In this document: in pieces, positions 1 through 5,408 of the stretch
Layout: each line of letters begins with the position of its first letter
Position numbering within the stretch: the stretch's first letter is position 1
Assembly (NCBI GenBank): GCA_903913175.1
Contig: CAIWKF010000013.1
Span: forward strand, 1-8,813
From: Candidatus Staskawiczbacteria bacterium
GTDB lineage: Bacteria > Patescibacteriota > Minisyncoccia > Minisyncoccales > Staskawiczbacteraceae
DNA length: 8,813 nt
Direction of reading: 5' to 3'
The notes under the pieces: model-generated
What the model was told of the DNA's origin: nothing
Seen by the model: the letters and a program-made list of their open reading frames with translations, nothing else
The model's database searches: none
Translations under genes and position numbers: made by a program

Positions 1-26
1 AAATAATTTTTTAAAAATAAAAATAT

Positions 27-1394
27 ATGATAGGAAAAATTTTGCAAATTATTGGGCCAGTAGTGGATGTGGAATTTCCAGAAGAAGGAAAATTGCCACA
101 AATTTATAATGCATTAATTGTTAAGAATGGTAATAAAGAAATTGTGCTGGAAGTGGTAAAACACTTAGACTTAACCAAAGTTAAAACAATTTCTATGCAT
201 TCTACAGATGGCTTGCAAAGGGGCATGGATGTAGAAGATACTGGTGCTCAAATTACTGTGCCAGTGGGGCCAGAGGTTTTGGGAGGGCTTTTTGATGTTA
301 TTGGAAACTCTTTAAGTGATTCTAAAAAGAAATTTACCAAACGCTGGTCCATTCACAGGCAATCGCCGCCATTAACTGAACAAACTACAAAAACTGAAGT
401 TTTTGAAACAGGAATTAAGGTGGTTGATTTGATTGCACCATTTATTAAAGGAGGAAAAATTGGACTTTTTGGGGGTGCAGGAGTAGGTAAAACAGTTTTT
501 TTACAGGAGTTAATTAGAAATGTGGCTGAAGAAAGTGGAGGAGTCTCAGTATTTGCTGGAGTAGGAGAAAGAACTAGAGAAGGAAATGATTTATATAAAG
601 AAATGACAGATTCTGGAGTTATAAATAAAACCGCTTTAGTATTTGGGCAAATGAATGAAGTGCCAGGAGCAAGAGCCAGAGTAGCTTTAAGTGCTTTAAC
701 AATGGCTGAATATTTTCGTGATGAAGAAAAGAAAAATGTGCTTTTGTTTATTGATAATATTTTTAGATTTTCGCAAGCAGGTTCAGAGGTTTCTACTTTG
801 CTTGGTCGTATGCCAAGTGCTGTGGGTTATCAACCAACACTTGCTCAAGAAATGGCTGAACTTCAAGAACGAATTACCTCTACAAAAAATGGATCAATTA
901 CTTCAGTTCAAGCAATTTATGTGCCAGCAGATGACATTACAGACCCTGCTCCAGCTACAACATTTTCTCACTTAGATTCTACAATTGTTTTAAGCAGGGC
1001 TTTAACTGAAATTGGAATTTATCCTGCCGTAGATCCTTTGGCTTCTACTTCCAGCGCTCTTGATCCAAAAATTGTGGGAGAAAAGCATTATAACACTGCA
1101 AGGGCCGTTCAAAAAACTTTACAAAAATATAAAGACTTACAAGATATTATTGCAATTTTAGGAATTGAAGAATTGTCAGATGAAGATAAAAAAACAGTGG
1201 ACCGAGCCAGAAAAATTCAAAGATTTTTATCTCAACCATTTTTCGTGGCTGAAAATTTTACTGGTACTAAAGGAAAATTTGTAAAGCTTGAAGATACAGT
1301 TCGTAGTTTTGCCGAAATTTTGGAAGGCAAATACGATGATATTCCAGAAGACAAATTTTACATGAAAGGTGGAATTGACGAAGTAACAGCTTAG
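27..1394 (+). CDS. atpD: F1Fo ATP synthase subunit beta
   Basis: Catalytic subunit of the F1 sector, which makes ATP from ADP and phosphate using the proton (or sodium) gradient, on the cytoplasmic face of the membrane. The 455-residue protein is nearly the usual length (about 460-470). Visible in order: N-terminal beta-barrel (about 1-75); Walker A GGAGVGKT (149-156); the GERTREGND segment (180-188) with catalytic Glu181; Walker B LLFIDNIFRF with Asp243; the conserved ITDPAPATTF segment (304-313); and the C-terminal EELSDED (381-387), a conservative variant of the DELSEED lever. All catalytic positions look intact. ATG at 27 gives the canonical short N-terminus (MIGKILQIIGPVVDVEF). The leader is A/T only, with no Shine-Dalgarno. 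Upstream atp genes presumably lie off the window; atpC follows after a 103-base gap holding a GC-rich palindromic block. Confidence 0.98.
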   Translation: MIGKILQIIGPVVDVEFPEEGKLPQIYNALIVKNGNKEIVLEVVKHLDLTKVKTISMHSTDGLQRGMDVEDTGAQITVPVGPEVLGGLFDVIGNSLSDSKKKFTKRWSIHRQSPPLTEQTTKTEVFETGIKVVDLIAPFIKGGKIGLFGGAGVGKTVFLQELIRNVAEESGGVSVFAGVGERTREGNDLYKEMTDSGVINKTALVFGQMNEVPGARARVALSALTMAEYFRDEEKKNVLLFIDNIFRFSQAGSEVSTLLGRMPSAVGYQPTLAQEMAELQERITSTKNGSITSVQAIYVPADDITDPAPATTFSHLDSTIVLSRALTEIGIYPAVDPLASTSSALDPKIVGEKHYNTARAVQKTLQKYKDLQDIIAILGIEELSDEDKKTVDRARKIQRFLSQPFFVAENFTGTKGKFVKLEDTVRSFAEILEGKYDDIPEDKFYMKGGIDEVTA

Positions 1395-1497
1395 TTTTTT
1401 TTGGTTGCTCGCCAAATTAAATCTTTTCTGCGCCGAGAGCCTCTCTAACGGGGCACCCTCGTGCTCGAAAAAATTTATTTGGCTCGCTAAATTATTT
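1395..1497. repeat. GC-rich palindromic block between atpD and atpC
   Basis: After a T-run (1395-1402), this spacer holds a core at 1430-1467 in which 27 of 38 bases are G or C, in a window that is otherwise very AT-rich. The core is bracketed by arms that pair with each other: CCAAAT (1412-1417) with ATTTGG (1477-1482), then AAAT (1419-1422) with ATTT (1473-1476), then a T-run against an A-run. The arms also form an imperfect direct repeat: 1407-1422 and 1482-1497 both start GCTCGC and match at 13 of 16 bases. Inside the core are GCAC/GTGC (1453-1456/1461-1464), GAGC/GCTC (1437-1440/1463-1466) and GAGAG/CTCTC (1435-1439/1441-1445). This looks like a REP- or MITE-like mobile palindrome or a structured RNA element. 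Copy number elsewhere in the genome cannot be judged from here. Confidence 0.65.
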
Positions 1498-1761
1498 ATG
1501 AAGCTTTCTATTTACTCACTAAAAAAAGTTTTATTTCAGGGTTCGGCCCAGCTTTTAAATTGCAAAACAGTGACTGGCGAAATTACGGTTTTGGAAAACC
1601 ACGAGCCTTTGATTACAGTTTTATCTGCTGGAGTTATAAAGGTTGTACGACGCCCGACGTCGTACGATTCTGGTGAGGGTGTGGAAGAATATTTTGAAAT
1701 AAAATCTGGATTTTTAGAAGTAAAAGAAGGAAGTGAGGTAAGGTGTATTGTAGAACAATAA
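1498..1761 (+). CDS. atpC: F1Fo ATP synthase subunit epsilon, short form
   Basis: Central-stalk subunit that joins gamma to the c-ring and can regulate ATP hydrolysis. From ATG 1498 the protein has 87 residues and begins MKLSIYSLKKVLFQG, matching the usual epsilon N-terminus. The beta-sandwich signature follows: TGEITVLENHEPLIT (26-40), AGVIKV (44-49) and FEIKSGFLEV (66-75). The C-terminal helical hairpin of typical 130-140-residue epsilons is absent, so only the beta-sandwich domain remains; Chlorobium has a comparable short form. Residues 50-56 (VRRPTSY) are encoded by a perfect GC-rich palindrome, in the loop where other epsilons have a short turn. The frame stays open upstream to a TTG at 1405, but that would translate the palindromic spacer, so ATG 1498 is preferred. 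An intrinsic terminator follows directly. Confidence 0.9.
   Translation: MKLSIYSLKKVLFQGSAQLLNCKTVTGEITVLENHEPLITVLSAGVIKVVRRPTSYDSGEGVEEYFEIKSGFLEVKEGSEVRCIVEQ
1645..1665. repeat. Perfect GC-rich palindrome within atpC
   Basis: An 8-bp arm GTACGACG (1645-1652), a 5-base loop CCCGA (1653-1657) and the exact inverse arm CGTCGTAC (1658-1665). It is read in the atpC frame as codons GTA CGA CGC CCG ACG TCG TAC (V50-Y56). GC-ending and CG-containing codons of this sort are uncommon in the neighbouring AT-rich genes. It falls in a surface loop between two beta strands, where an insertion would be tolerated. It resembles in principle the in-frame palindromic elements known from Rickettsia (RPE), although no sequence relationship to those is claimed. 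Confidence 0.7.
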
Positions 1762-1789
1762 AAAAATCCGACAGATTTAGTCGGTTTTT
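1761..1789 (+). terminator. Intrinsic terminator after atpC
   Basis: An A-run overlapping the atpC stop codon, then the stem CCGAC (1768-1772) / GTCGG (1780-1784) with a 7-base loop, followed by TTTTT (1785-1789). It is the natural end of the ATP synthase operon and separates it from the sigma factor unit. Confidence 0.8.
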
Positions 1790-1792
1790 GAT

Positions 1793-1821
1793 TTGTATTT
1801 TTTTATGTTTTAGGCTATATT
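1793..1821 (+). promoter_or_regulatory. Putative sigma70-type promoter for the ECF sigma gene
   Basis: A -35-like TTGTAT (1793-1798), a 17-base spacer and a -10-like TATATT (1816-1821). Transcription would begin near 1828, giving a leader of only about 12 bases before ATG 1840. The background is AT-rich, so chance matches are likely. Its position just downstream of the atp terminator supports it. Confidence 0.45.
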
Positions 1822-1839
1822 TAAGTACAGACAAAAAAC

Positions 1840-2424
1840 ATGCAAGAACAAAATTATTTGGAAAAATCTGATCAAGAATTGGTAGAGCTTTCTTTAAAGA
1901 ATAAAGATTCTTATGGGTTTTTGGTACAAAAGTATGAAAACAAGCTTAATAGGTATATTTTGCGTTTTTCTGGCTTAAGACAAGAAGATGCCGAGGATGT
2001 TTTGCAAGATGTATTTGTTAAGGTTTATAAAAATTTAAATGACTATGATCCAAAGCTGAAATTTTCTTCTTGGATATATCGTATTACACATAATGAGACT
2101 ATTACTTTTTTAAGAAAAGTAAAAAGACGCCCAACTACTTATGAGTTTGATATTGATGCAGTTAAAGTAAAAACATTAAAACAGGAGTTAAATATGGAAA
2201 AAGATGTAGATGATAAAAATACTGCTGTGCACATTTTAAAAATGATTAATAATTTGCCACCAAAACATAAAGATGTAATTTTTTTGCGATATATTGAAGA
2301 CAAGGATTATAAAGAAATTTCCGACATTTTAAAAAAACCTCAAGGAACAGTGGCAACCCTGCTTAAACAAGCCAAGGAACAATTAAAAGTGCAAATTACA
2401 AAAAATAATCATTTATTTAATTAA
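1840..2424 (+). CDS. ECF-type RNA polymerase sigma factor (sigma-70 family)
   Basis: Alternative sigma factor that directs RNA polymerase to a small promoter set. The 194-residue protein has the minimal two-domain ECF layout. Sigma region 2 (about 23-93) contains RQEDAEDVLQDVFVKVYKNL (47-66) and the core-binding/-10 segment KFSSWIYRITHNETITFLRK (74-93). Sigma region 4 (about 133-185) contains NNLPPKHKDVIFLRYIEDKD and a helix-turn-helix (YKEISDILKKPQGTVATLLKQ, about 157-176) for -35 recognition. Regions 1 and 3 are missing, as expected for ECF. The linker (about 94-132) is charged. ATG 1840 fits the family start. The next gene begins one base after the stop codon and encodes a membrane protein, the usual arrangement for a sigma/anti-sigma pair. 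The ECF subgroup and signal cannot be told from sequence. Confidence 0.92.
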   Translation: MQEQNYLEKSDQELVELSLKNKDSYGFLVQKYENKLNRYILRFSGLRQEDAEDVLQDVFVKVYKNLNDYDPKLKFSSWIYRITHNETITFLRKVKRRPTTYEFDIDAVKVKTLKQELNMEKDVDDKNTAVHILKMINNLPPKHKDVIFLRYIEDKDYKEISDILKKPQGTVATLLKQAKEQLKVQITKNNHLFN

Positions 2425-2425
2425 T

Positions 2426-3148
2426 ATGGAAAACAATCAAGACATAGATATAAAAAACAAAATAATGGCTGAAATTGATAAGGATAAAATTTGTCCAACT
2501 CCAAAATGGTGTTTTGCTTGCAAAAATTATTTTGTTTGGACTTTATTGGGCACTTTAATAATTTTAACATCTATAATTTTTAGTATTTTAGTTTTCCTTT
2601 TTATAAGTCACGATTGGGATGTTTACAAATATGTTAGTAGTAATTTAGCACAGCATATTTTAGTTTATACGCCATATTTTTGGATATTATTTTTTTTAGT
2701 GTTTATTTTGTTTGCAAATTATATTTTTACTAAAACAAAAGAAGGGTATAAGTTTGAGTTAAAAAAAACAAGATTATTTGGGTTTACAATTATTTTAGTA
2801 ATAATGCTTATATCTCTTTTTTTAGGAATGGCGCGGTTAGTTCATGAAACAATTTTTGAAAATATTCCTCAATATGATTATGTTATACATGATAAAAATA
2901 ATATTTGGGATAATCACGATAACGGACTTTTAAGTGGGCAAATAATTGAAATAATAGACCCCAAAACATTTTATTTAGAAGATTTTAAAAATAAATTGTG
3001 GCAAGTTAAAGAACAAAAAGATATAAAAATGCCAAGAAATTTCATAATAGAAAAGGGAATTAAAATTAAGATAATTGGTAAAGAATTTCCTGGAAACATT
3101 TTTATTGCAAACACCATAAAGCCATGGAAAACAAAATTGGGTTTTTAA
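2426..3148 (+). CDS. Three-helix membrane protein, putative anti-sigma or sensor partner
   Basis: Function not established. The 240-residue protein has a short charged N-terminus (1-33) with C23, C29 and C32, hydrophobic helices at about 37-60, 82-101 and 117-136, and a roughly 100-residue hydrophilic C-terminal region. That region (about 168-232) alternates short beta-like stretches (SGQIIEII, TFYLEDF, LWQV, IKIKIIGKEF, IFIANTI), which could form an OB-like fold outside the membrane. It starts one base after the ECF sigma stop codon and is certainly co-transcribed with it if that unit is expressed. The layout (cytoplasmic tail, membrane helices, external domain) resembles membrane proteins I associate with ECF sigma genes in CPR genomes, which makes an anti-sigma role likely. 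The N-terminus lacks the histidine of a classical ZAS zinc motif, so binding would have to occur by another fold. Confidence 0.7.
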   Translation: MENNQDIDIKNKIMAEIDKDKICPTPKWCFACKNYFVWTLLGTLIILTSIIFSILVFLFISHDWDVYKYVSSNLAQHILVYTPYFWILFFLVFILFANYIFTKTKEGYKFELKKTRLFGFTIILVIMLISLFLGMARLVHETIFENIPQYDYVIHDKNNIWDNHDNGLLSGQIIEIIDPKTFYLEDFKNKLWQVKEQKDIKMPRNFIIEKGIKIKIIGKEFPGNIFIANTIKPWKTKLGF

Positions 3149-3173
3149 TAAATATTTTTACAAAATACAGCTT

Positions 3174-3202
3174 TTGATTTTAGTGGGTTTATTATGTATA
3201 AT
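3174..3202 (+). promoter_or_regulatory. Sigma70-type promoter upstream of the 3234 gene
   Basis: TTGATT (3174-3179) as -35, a 17-base spacer, and a consensus -10 TATAAT (3197-3202). Predicted initiation near 3209 gives a leader of about 25 bases to ATG 3234. This is the best-matching promoter in the window and suggests that the 3234 gene and the NagZ-like gene form a unit separate from the sigma pair. Confidence 0.6.
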
Positions 3203-3233
3203 AAAAATATACATTTAAAAAGTATTATAAACA

Positions 3234-4151
3234 ATGGAGAATGATCAAACAAATTTATTAAAAGAAACAAAAAATAAAGAGCTTGTTAATACTGTTTTGA
3301 CACCTTTAAAAATTAATTTACCATTAGATAATAAAATGGCACCGACTAATAATAAAGATGAGGAGGATGAAACCAAAACTCCAAAACTAGTTAAGATTAT
3401 TTTGGTTTTGCTTTTTAGTATAATAGTGTTTTTCTTAGCTGGAGTATTTTACTATTTTGCATTAAAATCAAGCTTTATTGATGTTCCAAGGGAATCAGTA
3501 GAAAAAACCTCTTTGCCAGCAAAGGTTAACCCACCAATAATTAATGAAGATATTGTGGTTACTACTCCAATAATTAAGGAAGATATTGTAGTTGTGCCGA
3601 CCTTTGTAACAAAGGTTGTAGATTATAAATTTCCTATAGATGAAAATATATTAAAAAACATTAGATCCATTGATGGTTATTGTGATGAAGTTTCTGTAGC
3701 ACAGCCATATAAAGAAGATGCATTTTTATGTACAGACTCTGTAAAAAATTATGATCCTTGTTTTGCTAATATTAATAAAGACTTATCCATACAGCCAGAC
3801 AAAGTTGTTTGTCAAACAAACCCATTGCTACCAGAAATTTTTATAATAAATTTAACAAAACCACTTTTAAAAACAACTTCACCTAAACCCATAAATGATA
3901 ATTGGGCATGGTTTTTAGAATTAGAAGACGGAACACAACTTAGTCCTTACATAACTGCAAGGCCCACAATAGATGGAGAAGTTGCATTTTATGGAAGTAA
4001 AATTGTAAATGGCGAGAGAACTGTTTTAATAGGAAACTTAGTAAAAGGAGAGATTTGGACTGCTAAAAAGAAAGTTTTAAAATGGAGCACTAATAAGAAT
4101 TGGATAACAAAATCTTCAGAGATTGTAAATATAAAAACTGTTTGGCAATAA
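3234..4151 (+). CDS. Single-pass membrane protein with cysteine-containing external domain
   Basis: Function unknown. The 305-residue protein has a charged, low-complexity cytoplasmic N-terminus (1-50), one membrane helix (about 53-76), an acidic/proline linker containing a duplicated 11-residue motif (PIINEDIVVTT / PIIKEDIVVVP, 101-122), and an external domain (about 130-305). The domain carries four cysteines (C150, C166, C176, C193) in the pattern GYC...FLC...YDPCFA...VVC, followed by WAWFLELEDGTQLSPYITARP. This resembles a secreted domain I recall from other bacteria, with a DPCF motif and a later W-x-L-x-DGT segment. Those proteins usually have further cysteines near DGT, which are absent here (DGTQL, FYGSK). 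The match is from memory and tentative. A promoter precedes it, and the NagZ-like gene follows after 28 bases, suggesting a shared envelope role. Confidence 0.65.
   Translation: MENDQTNLLKETKNKELVNTVLTPLKINLPLDNKMAPTNNKDEEDETKTPKLVKIILVLLFSIIVFFLAGVFYYFALKSSFIDVPRESVEKTSLPAKVNPPIINEDIVVTTPIIKEDIVVVPTFVTKVVDYKFPIDENILKNIRSIDGYCDEVSVAQPYKEDAFLCTDSVKNYDPCFANINKDLSIQPDKVVCQTNPLLPEIFIINLTKPLLKTTSPKPINDNWAWFLELEDGTQLSPYITARPTIDGEVAFYGSKIVNGERTVLIGNLVKGEIWTAKKKVLKWSTNKNWITKSSEIVNIKTVWQ
3534..3599 (+). repeat. 33-bp tandem duplication in the linker of the 3234 gene
   Basis: Two in-frame 33-base copies (3534-3566 and 3567-3599), each beginning CCAATAATTAA and encoding PII[N/K]EDIVV plus two variable residues. 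It lies between the membrane helix and the cysteine-containing domain, in a region likely to be flexible, so it would lengthen the spacer rather than change the fold. Confidence 0.8.
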
Positions 4152-4179
4152 ATTTTTTGTTTATCAAACACCCAAATAC

Positions 4180-5340
4180 GTGAAAAAAATATTAATTTCT
4201 TTTATGGTAATTTTTATTTTTACGGTTACTATTGCCAGTAGCCTTTTTTTGTTTAAAGGTAAAAATGAAAAAATAGTAAAAGCTGGCCTTACAGATGAAG
4301 AATTAAAAGAAAAAATTGGACAAATGATTTTAATAGGTTTTAGGGGAAGCGAGGTATTGGAAGATTCTGAAATTTACAAAATTATTAAAGACGTAAAAAT
4401 TGGAGGAGTTATGCTTTTTGATTATGATATTTCTTTAGCTAAGTATAATAGAAACATTATAAACCCAAGTCAAACAAAAAAGCTTATTTTTGATTTACAA
4501 AAATATTCTTTCAGCCCATTATTTATTGCTGTTGATGTTGAGGGTGGAAATGTAAATAGGTTAAAACAAAGTTATGGTTTTTTTCCAATAATGTCGGCAG
4601 AAAAAATGGCAGAGGACAAAACCCAAGAAACTTCAAAAAACGAGTCAGAAAAAATAGCCAAAGAATTAAAAGAGGCTGGTTTTAATATGAATTTAGCTCC
4701 AGTTGTTGATTTAAATATAAACCCTAAAAATCCAATTATTGGAGCATTGGAGCGATCATTTTCATCAGATTTTATGGAAGTTTTTAATAATGCAAAGGTA
4801 TTTATAAAAATGCACACAGATAATAATATTATTACAGTAGCTAAGCATTTTCCTGGGCAAGGAAGTGGGGTAGTAGATAGTCACCTTGCAACAACAGATA
4901 TAACTAACACTTATAAAAATGAAGAAATTATCCCATATGAAAAGCTTAATAATGAAGGGCTTTTAAGTGCGATTATGACAGCACATATAGTAAATAAAAA
5001 AATTGACGATAAATACCCTGCTACTTTATCTAAAAAGTTTTTACAAAATATTTTAAGAAATCAAATAGAATTTAAAGGAGTTATTATTTCTGATGATATA
5101 CAAATGGCTGCAATAAGTGATAACTATAAAATGGATGAAGCTATTATTCTAGCTATTAATGCTGGGGTAGACATAATAAGCGCTTCTAATAATACAAACA
5201 AGTATGATAAAGATTTAGCATATAAAATTAGCGATATAATTTTTAATGCTGTTAAAAGTAACAAAATTGAAGAAAAAAGAATTATAGAGTCTTTTGATAG
5301 AATTTTAAATGTGAAAAAACAATTTAAAATAATTAATTAG
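4180..5340 (+). CDS. Membrane-anchored GH3 beta-N-acetylhexosaminidase (NagZ-like)
   Basis: Glycoside hydrolase family 3 enzyme predicted to remove beta-linked N-acetylglucosamine from peptidoglycan fragments. The 386-residue protein begins at GTG 4180 with a hydrophobic signal-anchor (about 5-25) and no lipobox cysteine, so the catalytic domain should be outside the membrane, unlike cytoplasmic NagZ of enteric bacteria. Motifs in order: AVDVEGGNVNRL (117-128) for substrate binding, NLAPVVDLN (171-179), KHFPGQG (222-228), the DSH acid/base dyad (Asp233, His235) and ISDDIQM (303-309) with nucleophile Asp305. These identify the NagZ subgroup, since plain GH3 glucosidases lack the DSH loop. The loop is atypical: Gln227 and Ser229 replace the His and Asp of the usual GHGD. 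It follows the 3234 gene by 28 bases and probably shares its transcript. The exact substrate is inferred. Confidence 0.88.
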   Translation: MKKILISFMVIFIFTVTIASSLFLFKGKNEKIVKAGLTDEELKEKIGQMILIGFRGSEVLEDSEIYKIIKDVKIGGVMLFDYDISLAKYNRNIINPSQTKKLIFDLQKYSFSPLFIAVDVEGGNVNRLKQSYGFFPIMSAEKMAEDKTQETSKNESEKIAKELKEAGFNMNLAPVVDLNINPKNPIIGALERSFSSDFMEVFNNAKVFIKMHTDNNIITVAKHFPGQGSGVVDSHLATTDITNTYKNEEIIPYEKLNNEGLLSAIMTAHIVNKKIDDKYPATLSKKFLQNILRNQIEFKGVIISDDIQMAAISDNYKMDEAIILAINAGVDIISASNNTNKYDKDLAYKISDIIFNAVKSNKIEEKRIIESFDRILNVKKQFKIIN

Positions 5341-5364
5341 TGATTAGTATTGTAAAATTTTTTG

Positions 5365-5373
5365 TGGTAGAAT
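5365..5373 (+). promoter_or_regulatory. Putative extended -10 promoter for the dehydrogenase gene
   Basis: TGGTAGAAT matches the extended -10 form TGnTATAAT with one mismatch. No good -35 is seen at the normal distance (a TTGTAA at 5350-5355 is only 12 bases upstream). Initiation near 5380 would leave about 28 bases to ATG 5409. Confidence 0.4.
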
Positions 5374-5408
5374 ATATTTACTTTATTATTAATAGTTAAA
5401 ATAATTTT

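Noticed and set aside
718..975. Open frame inside atpD in another phase
   Set aside because: It overlaps the fully conserved AtpD catalytic core and its product has no recognisable features; it is a shadow frame. The antisense frames at 1227-1415, 1634-1834, 3989-4171, 4572-4817, 5768-5986 and 6125-6340 are rejected for the same reason.
1387..1402. T8 run right after the atpD stop codon as a terminator
   Set aside because: There is no stable hairpin immediately before it, and atpC, which belongs to the same operon, lies downstream.
1405..1497. An N-terminally extended atpC starting at TTG 1405
   Set aside because: The extra 31 residues would be translated from the GC-rich palindromic spacer, and the family N-terminus begins exactly at ATG 1498.
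4158..4170. Short inverted repeat TGTTT/AAACA between the 3234 gene and the NagZ-like gene
   Set aside because: Only 5 bp, AT-rich, with a 3-base loop and no T-run after it; this is expected by chance in such sequence.
5350..5373. TTGTAA as a -35 box for the dehydrogenase promoter
   Set aside because: Its spacing to the -10 is 12 bases, too short for sigma70; the extended -10 alone was kept.
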